Shown piece by piece: positions 1 to 14,800 of a DNA stretch of 64,000 bases. Made by a program: the position numbers and the translations under genes. The stretch spans positions 1 through 64,000 of the forward strand of contig JAUIMM010000697.1 of the NCBI GenBank assembly GCA_031769625.1. Reading direction: 5' to 3'. Each line of letters opens with the position of its first letter. The stretch's first letter is position 1. Below the pieces are notes generated by a model. That model had not been told where the DNA came from, searched no databases, and was given only the letters and a program-made list of their open reading frames with translations. Source of the stretch: Taudactylus pleione. Taxonomy: Eukaryota; Chordata; Amphibia; Anura; Myobatrachidae.

Positions 1-660
1 GTCATAATTCCAGCATATACAGGACCAGTGATCACAGTAACCCCACATTATATGTGTCATACATAGTGTATTGTGTGTCATAATTCCAGCATATACAGGA
101 CCAGTGATCACAGTAACCCATTATATGTGTCATACATAGTGTAATGTGTGTCATAATTCCAGCATATACAGGACCAGTGATCACAGTAACCATTATGTGT
201 GTCATACATAGTGTATTGTGTGTCATAATTCCAGCATATACAGGACCAGTGATCACAGTAACCCATTATATGTGTCATACATAGTGTATTGTGTGTCATA
301 ATTCCAGCATATACAGGACCAGTGATCACAGTAACCCATTATATGTGTCATACATAGTGTATTGTGTGTCATAATTCCAGCATATACAGGACCAGTGATC
401 ACAGTAACCCATTATTTGTGTCATACATAGTGTATTGTGTGTCATAATTCTAGCATATACAGGACCAGTGATCACAGTAAACCCATTATATCTGTCATAC
501 ATAGTGTATTGTGTGTCATAATTCCAGCATATACAGGACCAGTGATCACAGTAACCCATTATATGTGTCATACATAGTGTATTGTGTGTCATAATTCCAG
601 CATATACAGGACCAGTGATCACAGTAACCCATTATATATGTCATACATAGTGTATTGTGT

Positions 661-2854
661 GTCATAATCCCACCATATACAGAACCAGCGATCAGAGTAA
701 CCCATTATATGTGTCATACATAGTGTATTGTGTGTCATAATTCCAGCATATACAGGACCAGCGATCACAGTAACCCATTATATGTGTCATACATAGTGTA
801 TTGTGTGTCATAATTCCAGCATATACAGGACCAGCGATCACAGTAACCCATTATATATGTCATACATAGTGTATTGTGTGTCATAATCCCAGCATATACA
901 GGGACCAGGGATCACAGTAACACATTATATGTGTCATACATAGTGTATTGTGTGTCATAATCCCAGCATATACAGGACCAGGGATCACAGTAACCCATTA
1001 TATGTGTCATACCATAGTGTATTATGTGTCATAATTCCAGCATATACAGGACCATGGATCACAGTAACCCATTATATGTGTCATACATAGTGTATTGTGT
1101 GTCATAATTCCAGCATATACAGGGCCAGTGATCACAGTAACCCATTATATGTGTCATACATATTGTATTGTGTGTCATAATTCCAGCATATACAGGACCA
1201 GCGATCACAGTAACCCATTATATGTGTCATACATAGTGTATTGTGTGTCATAATTCCAGCATATACAGGACCAGCGATCACAGTAACCCATTATATGTGT
1301 CATACATAGTGTATTGTGTGTCATAATTCCAGCATATACAGGACCAGCGATCACAGTAACCCATTATATGTGTAATACATAGTGTATTGTGTGTCATAAT
1401 TCCAGCATATACAGGACCAGGGATCACAGTAACCCATTATATGTGTCATACATAGTGTATTGTGTGTCATAAATTCCAGCATATACAGGGCCAGTGATCA
1501 CAGTAACCCATTATATGTGTCATACATATTGTATTGTGTGTCATAATTCCAGCATATACAGGACCAGCGATCACAGTAATCCATTATATGTGTCATACAT
1601 AGTGTGTTGTGTGTCATCATTCCAGCATACACAGGACCAGTGATCATAGTAACCCATTATATGTGTCATACATAGTGTATTGTGTGTCATAATTCCAGCA
1701 TATACAGGACCAGTGATCACAGTAACCCATATATATGTCATACATAGTGTATTGTGTGTCATAATCCCACCATATACAGAACCAGCGATCAGAGTAACCC
1801 ATTATATGTGTCATACATAGTGTATTGTGTGTCATAATTCCAGCATATACAGGACCAGCGATCACAGTAACCCATTATATGTGTCATACATAGTGTATTG
1901 TGTGTCATAATTCCATCATATACAGGACCAGCGATCACAGTAACCCATTATATATGTCATACATAGTGTATTGTGTGTCATAATCCCAGCATATACAGGA
2001 CCAGGGATCACAGTAACACATTATATGTGTCATACATAGTGTATTGTGTGTCATAATCCCAGCATATACAGGACCAGGGATCACAGTAACCCATTATATG
2101 TGTCATACATAGTGTATTATGTGTCATAATTCCAGCATATACAGGACCATGGATCACAGTAACCCATTATATGTGTCATACATAGTGTATTGTGTGTCAT
2201 AATTCCAGCATATACAGGGCCAGTGATCACAGTAACCCATTATATGTGTCATACATATTGTATTGTGTGTCATAATTCCAGCATATACAGGACCAGCGAT
2301 CACAGTAACCCATTATATGTGTCATACATAGTGTATTGTGTGTCATAATTCCAGCATATACAGGACCAGCGATCACAGTAACCCATTATATGTGTCATAC
2401 ATAGTGTATTGTGTGTCATAATTCCAGCATATACAGGACCAGCGATCACAGTAACCCATTATATGTGTAATACATAGTGTATTGTGTGTCATAATTCCAG
2501 CATATACAGGACCAGGGATCACAGTAACCCATTATATGTGTCATACATAGTGTATTGTGTGTCATAATTCCAGCATATACAGGGCCAGTGATCACAGTAA
2601 CCCATTATATGTGTCATACATATTGTATTGTGTGTCATAATTCCAGCATATACAGGACCAGCGATCACAGTAATCCATTATATGTGTCATACATAGTGTG
2701 TTGTGTGTCATCATTCCAGCATACACAGGACCAGTGATCATAGTAACCCATTATATGTGTCATACATAGTGTATTGTGTGTCATAATTCCAGCATATACA
2801 GCACCAGCAATCACAGTAACCCATTATATGTGTCATACATAGTGTATTGTGTGT
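661..2854. repeat. tandem 1.1-kb duplication within the satellite (two 15-monomer blocks)
   Basis: A block of about 15 monomers starting with the rare form CCCACCATATACAGAACCAG at 661 is repeated from 1758. Both blocks carry the same series of variants and both end near the rare monomer containing GTGTGTTGTGTGTCATC (about 1601 and 2695). The offset is 1094-1097 bp, because the first copy has a few single-base indels that the second lacks. This points to a recent unequal exchange. Confidence 0.85.
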
Positions 2855-5800
2855 CATATATCCAGCATAGAGAGGACCAGTGATCACAGTAACCCATTAT
2901 ATGTGTCATACATAGTGTATTGTGTGTCATAATTGCAGCATATACAGGACCAGCGATCACAGTAACCCATTATATGTGTCATACATAGTGTATTGTGTGT
3001 CATAATTCCAGCATATACAGGACCAGTGATCACAGTAACCCATTATATGTGTCATACATAGTGTATTGTGTGTCATAATTCCAGCATATACAGGACCAGT
3101 GATCACAGTAACCATTAGATGTGTCATACATAGTGTATTGTGTGTCATAATTCCAGCATATACAGGACCAGTGATCACAGTAAACCATTATATGTGTCAT
3201 ACATAGTGTATTGTGTGTCATAATTCCAGCATATACAGGACCAGTGATCAGAGAAACCCATTATATGTGTCATACATAGTGTATTGTGTGTCATAATTCC
3301 AGCATATACAGGACCAGTGATTACAGTAACCCATTATATGTGTCATACATAGTGTATTGTGTGTCATAATTCCAGCATATACAGGACCAGTGATCACAGT
3401 AACCCATTATATGTGTCATACATAGTGTATTGTGTGTCATAATTCCAGCATATACAGGACCAGCGATCACAGTAACCCATTATATATGTCATACATAGTG
3501 TATTGTGTGTCATAATCCCAGCATATACAGGACCAGTGATCAGAGTAACCCATTATATGTGTCATACATAGTGTATTATGTGTCATAATTCCAGCATATA
3601 CAGGACCAGGGATCACAGTAACCCATTATATGTGTCATACATAGTGTATTGTGTGTCATAATTCCAGCATATACAGGGCCAGTGATCACAGTAACCCATT
3701 ATATGTGTCATACATATTGTATTGTGTGTCATAATTCCAGCATATACAGGACCAGCGATCACAGTAACCCATTATATGTGTCATACATAGTGTATTGTGT
3801 GTCATAATTCCAGCATATACAGGACCAGTGATCACAGTAACCCATTATATGTGTCATACATAGTGTATTGTGTGTCATAATTCCAGCATATACAGGACCA
3901 GCGATCACAGTAACCCATTATATGTGTAATACATAGTGTATTGTGTGTCTTAATTCCAGCATATACAGGACCAGTGATCACAGTAACCCATTATATGTGT
4001 CATACATAGTGTATTGTGTGTCATAATTCCAGCATATACAGGATGAGTGATCACAGTAACCCATTATATGTGTCATACATAGTGTATTGTGTGTCATAAT
4101 TCCAGCATATACAGGACCAGTGATCACAGTAACCCATTATATGTGTCATACATAGTGTATTGTGTGTCATAATTCCAGCATATACAGGACCAGTGATCAC
4201 AGTAACCATTATGTGTGTCATACATAGTGTATTGTGTGTCATAATTCCAGCATATACAGGACCAGTGATCACAGTAAACCATTATATGTGTCATACATAG
4301 TGTATTGTGTGTCATAATTCCAGCATATACAGGACCAGTGATCACAGTAACCCATTATATTTGTCATACATAGTGTATTGTGTGTCATAATTCCAGCATA
4401 TACAGGACCAGTGATCACAGTAACCCATTATATGTGTCATACATAGTGTATTGTGTGTCATAATTCCAGCATAAACAGGACCAGTGATCACAGTAACCCA
4501 TTATATGTGTCATACATAGTGTATTGTGTGTCATAATTCCAGCATATACAGGACCAGTGATCACAGTAACCCATTATATGTGTCATACATAGTGTATTGT
4601 GTGTCATAATTCCAGCATACACAGGACCAGTGATCACAGTAACCCATTATATGTGTCATACATAGTGTATTGTGTGTCATAATTCCAGCATATACAGGAC
4701 CAGCGATCACAGTAACCCATTATATATGTCATACATAGTGTATTGTGTGTCATAATCCCAGCATATACAGAACCAGCGATCAGAGTAACCCATTATATAT
4801 GTCATACATAGTGTATTGTGTGTCATAATCCCAGCATATACAGAACCAGTGATCAGAGTAACCCATTATATGTGTCATACATAGTGTATTATGTGTCATA
4901 ATTCCAGCATATACAGGACCAGTGATCACAGTAACCCATTATATGTGTCATACATAGTGTATTGTGTGTCATAATTCCAGCATATACAGGACCAGTGATC
5001 ACAGTAACCCATTATATGTGTCATACATAGTGTAATGTGTGTCATAATTCCAGCATATACAGGACCAGTGATCACAGTAACCATTATGTGTGTCATACAT
5101 AGTGTATTGTGTGTCATAATTCCAGCATATACAGGACCAGTGATCACAGTAAACCATTATATGTGTCATACATAGTGTATTGTGTGTCATAATTCCAGCA
5201 TATACAGGACCAGTGATCACAGTAACCCATTATATGTGTCATACATAGTGTATTGTGTGTCATAATTCCAGCATATACAGGACCAGTGATCACAGTAACC
5301 CATTATTTGTGTCATACATAGTGTATTGTGTGTCATAATTCTAGCATATACAGGACCAGTGATCACAGTAACCCATTATATCTGTCATACATAGTGTATT
5401 GTGTGTCATAATTCCAGCATATACAGGACCAGTGATCACAGTAACCCATTATATGTGTCATACATAGTGTATTGTGTGTCATAATTCCAGCATATACAGG
5501 ACCAGTGATCACAGTAACCCATTATATATGTCATACATAGTGTATTGTGTGTCATAATCCCAGCATATACAGAACCAGCGATCAGAGTAACCCATTATAT
5601 GTGTCATACATAGTGTATTGTGTGTCATAATTCCAGCATATACAGGACCAGCGATCACAGTAACCCATTATATGTGTCATACATAGTGTATTGTGTGTCA
5701 TAATTCCAGCATATACAGGACCAGCGATCACAGTAACCCATTATATATGTCATACATAGTGTATTGTGTGTCATAATCCCAGCATATACAGGACCAGGGA

Positions 5801-8800
5801 TCACAGTAACACATTATATGTGTCATACATAGTGTATTGTGTGTCATAATCCCAGCATATACAGGACCAGGGATCACAGTAACCCATTATATGTGTCATA
5901 CATAGTGTATTATGTGTCATAATTCCAGCATATACAGGACCAGGGATCACAGTAACCCATTATATGTGTCATACATAGTGTATTGTGTGTCATAATTCCA
6001 GCATATACAGGGCCAGTGATCACAGTAACCCATTATATGTGTCATACATATTGTATTGTGTGTCATAATTCCAGCATATACAGGACCAGCGATCACAGTA
6101 ACCCATTATATGTGTCATACATAGTGTATTGTGTGTCATAATTCCAGCATATACAGGACCAGCGATCACAGTAACCCATTATATGTGTCATACATAGTGT
6201 ATTGTGTGTCATAATTCCAGCATATACAGGACCAGCGATCACAGTAACCCATTATATGTGTAATACATAGTGTATTGTGTGTCATAATTCCAGCATATAC
6301 AGGACCAGGGATCACAGTAACCCATTATATGTGTCATACATAGTGTATTGTTTGTCATAATTCCAGCATATACAGGGCCAGTGATCACAGTAACCCATTA
6401 TATGTGTCATACATATTGTATTGTGTGTCATAATTCCAGCATATACAGGACCAGCGATCACAGTAATCCATTATATGTGTCATACATAGTGTGTTGCGTG
6501 TCATCATTCCAGCATACACAGGACCAGTGATCACAGTAACCCATTATATGTGTCATACATAGTGTATTGTGTGTCATAATTCCAGCATATACAGCACCAG
6601 CAATCACAGTAACCCATTATATGTGTCATACATAGTGTATTGTGTGTCATATATCCAGCATAGAGAGGACCAGTGATCACAGTAACCCATTATATGTGTC
6701 ATACATAGTGTATTGTGTGTCATAATTGCAGCATATACAGGACCAGCGATCACAGTAACCCATTATATGTGTCATACATAGTGTATTGTGTGTCATAATT
6801 CCAGCATATACAGGACCAGTGATCACAGTAACCCATTATATGTGTCATACATAGTGTATTGTGTGTCATAATTCCAGCATATACAGGACCAGTGATCACA
6901 GTAACCATTAGATGTGTCATACATAGTGTATTGTGTGTCATAATTCCAGCATATACAGGACCAGTGATCACAGTAAACCATTATATGTGTCATACATAGT
7001 GTATTGTGTGTCATAATTCCAGCATATACAGGACCAGTGATCACAGTAACCCATTATATGTGTCATACATAGTGTATTGTGTGTCATAATTCCAGCATAT
7101 ACAGGACCAGTGATCACAGTAACCCATTATATGTGTCATACATAGTGTATTGTGTGTCATAATTCCAGCATATACAGGACCAGTGATCACAGTAACCCAT
7201 TATATGTGTCATACATAGTGTATTGTGTGTCATAATTCCAGCATATACAGGACCAGTGATCAGAGTAACCCATTATATGTGTCATACATAGTGTATTGTG
7301 TGTCATAATTCCAGCATATACAGGACCAGTGATCACAGTAACCCATTATATGTGTCATACATAGTGTATTGTGTGTCATAATTCCAGCATATACAGGACC
7401 AGCGATCACAGTAACCCATTATATATGTCATACATAGTGTATTGTGTGTCATAATCCCAGCATATACAGAACCAGCGATCAGAGTAACCCATTATATGTG
7501 TCATACATAGTGTATTGTGTGTCATAATTCCAGCATATACAGGACCAGCGATCACAGTAACCCATTATATATGTCATACATAGTGTATTGTGTGTCATAA
7601 TTCCAGCATATACAGGACCAGTGATCACAGTAACCCATTATATGTGTCATACATAGTGTATTGTGTGTCATAATTCCAGCATATACAGGACCAGTGATCA
7701 GAGTAACCCATTATATGTGTCATACATAGTGTATTGTGTGTCATAATTCCAGCATATACAGGACCAGCAATCACAGTAACCATTATATGTGTCATACATA
7801 GTGTATTGTGTGTCATAATTCCAGCATATACAGGACCAGTGATCACAGTAACCCATTATATGTGTCATACATAGTGTATTGTGTGTCATAATTCCAGCAT
7901 ATACAGGGCCAGTGATCACAGTAACCCATTATATGTGTCATACATATTGTATTGTGTGTCATAATTCCAGCATATACAGGACCAGCGATCACAGTAACCC
8001 ATTATATGTGTCATACATAGTGTATTGTGTGTCATAATTCCAGCATATACAGGACCAGCGATCACAGTAACCCATTATATGTGTCATACATAGTGTATTG
8101 TGTGTCATAATTCCATCATATACAGGACCAGAGATCACAGTAACCCATTAAATGTGTCATACATAGTGTATTGTGTGTCATAATTCCAGCATATACAGGA
8201 TGAGTGATCACAGTAACCCATTTTATGTGTCATACATAGTGTATTGTGTGTCATAATTCCAGCATATACAGGACCAGCGATCACAGTAACCCATTATATG
8301 TGTCATACATAGTGTATTATGTGTCATAATTCCAGCATATACAGGACCAGTGATCACAGTAACCCATTATATGTGTCATACATAGTGTATTGTGTGTCAT
8401 AATTCCAGCATATACAGGACCAGTGATCACAGTAACCCATTATATGTGTCATACATAGTGTATTGTGTGTCATATATCCAGCATAGAGAGGACCAGTGAT
8501 CACAGTAACCCATTATATGTGTCATACATAGTGTATTGTGTGTCATAATTCCAGCATATACAGAACCAGCGATCACAGTAACCCATTATATGTGTCATAC
8601 ATAGTGTATTGTGTGTCATAATTCCAGCATATACAGGACCAGCGATCACAGTAACCCATTAGATGTGTCATACATAGTGTATTATGTGTCATAATCCCAG
8701 TATATACAGGACCAGTGATCACAGTAACCATTATATGTGTCATACATAGTGTATTGTGTGTAATAATTCCAGCATATACAGGACCAGTCATCACAGTAAC

Positions 8801-11800
8801 CCATTATATGTGTCATACATAGTGTATTGTGTGTCATAATTCCAGCATATACAGGACCAGTGATCACAGTAACCCATTATATGTGTCATACATAGTGTAT
8901 TGTGTGTCATAATTCCAGCATATAAAGGACCAGTGATCAGAGTAACCCATTATATGTGTCATACATAGTGTATTGTGTGTCATAATTCCAGCATATACAG
9001 GACCAGTGATCACAGTAACCCATTATATGTGTCATACATAGTGTATTGTGTGTCATAATTCCAGCATATACAGGACCAGGGATCACAGTAACCCATTATA
9101 TGTGTCATACATAGTGTATTGTGTGTCATAATTCCAGCATATACAGGGCCAGTGATCACAGTAACCCATTATATGTGTCATACATATTGTATTGTGTGTC
9201 ATAATTCCAGCATATACAGGACCAGCGATCACAGTAATCCATTATATGTGTCATACATAGTGTGTTGTGTGTCATCATTCCAGCATACACAGGACCAGTG
9301 ATCACAGTAACCCATTATATGTGTCATACATAGTGTATTGTGTGTCATAATTCCAGCATATACAGGACCAGTGATCACAGTAACCCATTATATGTGTCAT
9401 ACATAGTGTATTGTGTGTCATAATTCCAGCATATACAGGACCAGCGATCACAGTAACCCATTAGATGTGTCATACATAGTGTATTATGTGTCATAATCCT
9501 AGTATATACAGGACCAGTGATCACAGTAACCATTATATGTGTCATACATAGTGTATTGTGTGTAATAATTCCAGCATATACAGGACCAGTCATCACAGTA
9601 ACCCATTATATGTGTCACACATAGTGTATTGTGTGTCATAATTCCATCATATACAGGACCAGTGATCACAGTAACCCATTATATGTGTCATACATAGTGT
9701 ATTGTGTGTCATAATTCCAGCATATACAGGACCAGTGATCAGAGTAACCCATTATATGTGTCATACATAGTGTATTGTGTGTCATAATTCCAGCATATAC
9801 AGGACCAGTGATCACAGTAACCCATTATATGTGTCATACATAGTGTATTGTGTGTCATAATTCCAGCATATACAGGACCAGTGATCACAGTAACCCATTA
9901 TATGTGTCATACATAGTGTATTGTGTGTCATAATTCCAGCATATACAGGACCAGCGATCACAGTAACCCATTATATATGTCATACATAGTGTATTGTGTG
10001 TCATAATCCCAGCATATACAGGACCAGTGATCAGAGTAACCCATTATATGTGTCATACATAGTGTATTATGTGTCATAATTCCAGCATATACAGGACCAG
10101 GGATCACAGTAACCCATTATATGTGTCATACATAGTGTATTGTGTGTCATAATTCCAGCATATACAGGGCCAGTGATCACAGTAACCCATTATATGTGTC
10201 ATACATATTGTATTGTGTGTCATAATTCCAGCATATACAGGACCAGCGATCACAGTAACCCATTATATGTGTCATACATAGTGTATTGTGTGTCATAATT
10301 CCAGCATATACAGGACCAGTGATCACAGTAACCCATTATATGTGTCATACATAGTGTATTGTGTGTCATAATTCCAGCATATACAGGACCAGCGATCACA
10401 GTAACCCATTATATGTGTAATACATAGTGTATTGTGTGTCTTAATTCCAGCATATACAGGACCAGTGATCACAGTAACCCATTATATGTGTCATACATAG
10501 TGTATTGTGTGTCATAATTCCAGCATATACAGGATGAGTGATCACAGTAACCCATTATATGTGTCATACATAGTGTATTGTGTGTCATAATTCCAGCATA
10601 TACAGGACCAGTGATCACAGTAACCCATTATATGTGTCATACATAGTGTATTGTGTGTCATAATTCCAGCATATACAGGACCAGTGATCACAGTAACCAT
10701 TATGTGTGTCATACATAGTGTATTGTGTGTCATAATTCCAGCATATACAGGACCAGTGATCACAGTAAACCATTATATGTGTCATACATAGTGTATTGTG
10801 TGTCATAATTCCAGCATATACAGGACCAGTGATCACAGTAACCCATTATATTTGTCATACATAGTGTATTGTGTGTCATAATTCCAGCATATACAGGACC
10901 AGTGATCACAGTAACCCATTATATGTGTCATACATAGTGTATTGTGTGTCATAATTCCAGCATAAACAGGACCAGTGATCACAGTAACCCATTATATGTG
11001 TCATACATAGTGTATTGTGTGTCATAATTCCAGCATATACAGGACCAGTGATCACAGTAACCCATTATATGTGTCATACATAGTGTATTGTGTGTCATAA
11101 TTCCAGCATACACAGGACCAGTGATCACAGTAACCCATTATATGTGTCATACATAGTGTATTGTGTGTCATAATTCCAGCATATACAGGACCAGCGATCA
11201 CAGTAACCCATTATATATGTCATACATAGTGTATTGTGTGTCATAATCCCAGCATATACAGAACCAGCGATCAGAGTAACCCATTATATATGTCATACAT
11301 AGTGTATTGTGTGTCATAATCCCAGCATATACAGAACCAGTGATCAGAGTAACCCATTATATGTGTCATACATAGTGTATTATGTGTCATAATTCCAGCA
11401 TATACAGGACCAGTGATCACAGTAACCCATTATATGTGTCATACATAGTGTATTGTGTGTCATAATTCCAGCATATACAGGACCAGTGATCACAGTAACC
11501 CATTATATGTGTCATACATAGTGTAATGTGTGTCATAATTCCAGCATATACAGGACCAGTGATCACAGTAACCATTATGTGTGTCATACATAGTGTATTG
11601 TGTGTCATAATTCCAGCATATACAGGACCAGTGATCACAGTAAACCATTATATGTGTCATACATAGTGTATTGTGTGTCATAATTCCAGCATATACAGGA
11701 CCAGTGATCACAGTAACCCATTATATGTGTCATACATAGTGTATTGTGTGTCATAATTCCAGCATATACAGGACCAGTGATCACAGTAACCCATTATTTG

Positions 11801-14800
11801 TGTCATACATAGTGTATTGTGTGTCATAATTCTAGCATATACAGGACCAGTGATCACAGTAACCCATTATATCTGTCATACATAGTGTATTGTGTGTCAT
11901 AATTCCAGCATATACAGGACCAGTGATCACAGTAACCCATTATATGTGTCATACATAGTGTATTGTGTGTCATAATCCCAGCATATACAGAACCAGCGAT
12001 CAGAGTAACCCATTATATGTGTCATACATAGTGTATTGTGTGTCATAATTCCAGCATATACAGGACCAGCGATCACAGTAACCCATTATATGTGTCATAC
12101 ATAGTGTATTGTGTGTCATAATTCCAGCATATACAGGACCAGCGATCACAGTAACCCATTATATATGTCATACATAGTGTATTGTGTGTCATAATCCCAG
12201 CATATACAGGACCAGGGATCACAGTAACACATTATATGTGTCATACATAGTGTATTGTGTGTCATAATCCCAGCATATACAGGACCAGGGATCACAGTAA
12301 CCCATTATATGTGTCATACATAGTGTATTATGTGTCATAATTCCAGCATATACAGGACCAGGGATCACAGTAACCCATTATATGTGTCATACATAGTGTA
12401 TTGTGTGTCATAATTCCAGCATATACAGGGCCAGTGATCACAGTAACCCATTATATGTGTCATACATATTGTATTGTGTGTCATAATTCCAGCATATACA
12501 GGACCAGCGATCACAGTAACCCATTATATGTGTCATACATAGTGTATTGTGTGTCATAATTCCAGCATATACAGGACCAGCGATCACAGTAACCCATTAT
12601 ATGTGTCATACATAGTGTATTGTGTGTCATAATTCCAGCATATACAGGACCAGCGATCACAGTAACCCATTATATGTGTAATACATAGTGTATTGTGTGT
12701 CATAATTCCAGCATATACAGGACCAGGGATCACAGTAACCCATTATATGTGTCATACATAGTGTATTGTGTGTCATAATTCCAGCATATACAGGGCCAGT
12801 GATCACAGTAACCCATTATATGTGTCATACATATTGTATTGTGTGTCATAATTCCAGCATATACAGGACCAGCGATCACAGTAATCCATTATATGTGTCA
12901 TACATAGTGTGTTGTGTGTCATCATTCCAGCATACACAGGACCAGTGATCATAGTAACCCATTATATGTGTCATACATAGTGTATTGTGTGTCATAATTC
13001 CAGCATATACAGCACCAGCAATCACAGTAACCCATTATATGTGTCATACATAGTGTATTGTGTGTCATATATCCAGCATAGAGAGGACCAGTGATCACAG
13101 TAACCCATTATATGTGTCATACATAGTGTATTGTGTGTCATAATTGCAGCATATACAGGACCAGCGATCACAGTAACCCATTATATGTGTCATACATAGT
13201 GTATTGTGTGTCATAATTCCAGCATATACAGGACCAGTGATCACAGTAACCCATTATATGTGTCATACATAGTGTATTGTGTGTCATAATTCCAGCATAT
13301 ACAGGACCAGTGATCACAGTAACCATTAGATGTGTCATACATAGTGTATTGTGTGTCATAATTCCAGCATATACAGGACCAGTGATCACAGTAAACCATT
13401 ATATGTGTCATACATAGTGTATTGTGTGTCATAATTCCAGCATATACAGGACCAGTGATCAGAGAAACCCATTATATGTGTCATACATAGTGTATTGTGT
13501 GTCATAATTCCAGCATATACAGGACCAGTGATTACAGTAACCCATTATATGTGTCATACATAGTGTATTGTGTGTCATAATTCCAGCATATACAGGACCA
13601 GTGATCACAGTAACCCATTATATGTGTCATACATAGTGTATTGTGTGTCATAATTCCAGCATATACAGGACCAGCGATCACAGTAACCCATTATATATGT
13701 CATACATAGTGTATTGTGTGTCATAATCCCAGCATATACAGGACCAGTGATCAGAGTAACCCATTATATGTGTCATACATAGTGTATTATGTGTCATAAT
13801 TCCAGCATATACAGGACCAGGGATCACAGTAACCCATTATATGTGTCATACATAGTGTATTGTGTGTCATAATTCCAGCATATACAGGGCCAGTGATCAC
13901 AGTAACCCATTATATGTGTCATACATATTGTATTGTGTGTCATAATTCCAGCATATACAGGACCAGCGATCACAGTAACCCATTATATGTGTCATACATA
14001 GTGTATTGTGTGTCATAATTCCAGCATATACAGGACCAGTGATCACAGTAACCCATTATATGTGTCATACATAGTGTATTGTGTGTCATAATTCCAGCAT
14101 ATACAGGACCAGCGATCACAGTAACCCATTATATGTGTAATACATAGTGTATTGTGTGTCTTAATTCCAGCATATACAGGACCAGTGATCACAGTAACCC
14201 ATTATATGTGTCATACATAGTGTATTGTGTGTCATAATTCCAGCATATACAGGATGAGTGATCACAGTAACCCATTATATGTGTCATACATAGTGTATTG
14301 TGTGTCATAATTCCAGCATATACAGGACCAGTGATCACAGTAACCCATTATATGTGTCATACATAGTGTATTGTGTGTCATAATTCCAGCATATACAGGA
14401 CCAGTGATCACAGTAACCATTATGTGTGTCATACATAGTGTATTGTGTGTCATAATTCCAGCATATACAGGACCAGTGATCACAGTAAACCATTATATGT
14501 GTCATACATAGTGTATTGTGTGTCATAATTCCAGCATATACAGGACCAGTGATCACAGTAACCCATTATATTTGTCATACATAGTGTATTGTGTGTCATA
14601 ATTCCAGCATATACAGGACCAGTGATCACAGTAACCCATTATATGTGTCATACATAGTGTATTGTGTGTCATAATTCCAGCATAAACAGGACCAGTGATC
14701 ACAGTAACCCATTATATGTGTCATACATAGTGTATTGTGTGTCATAATTCCAGCATATACAGGACCAGTGATCACAGTAACCCATTATATGTGTCATACA

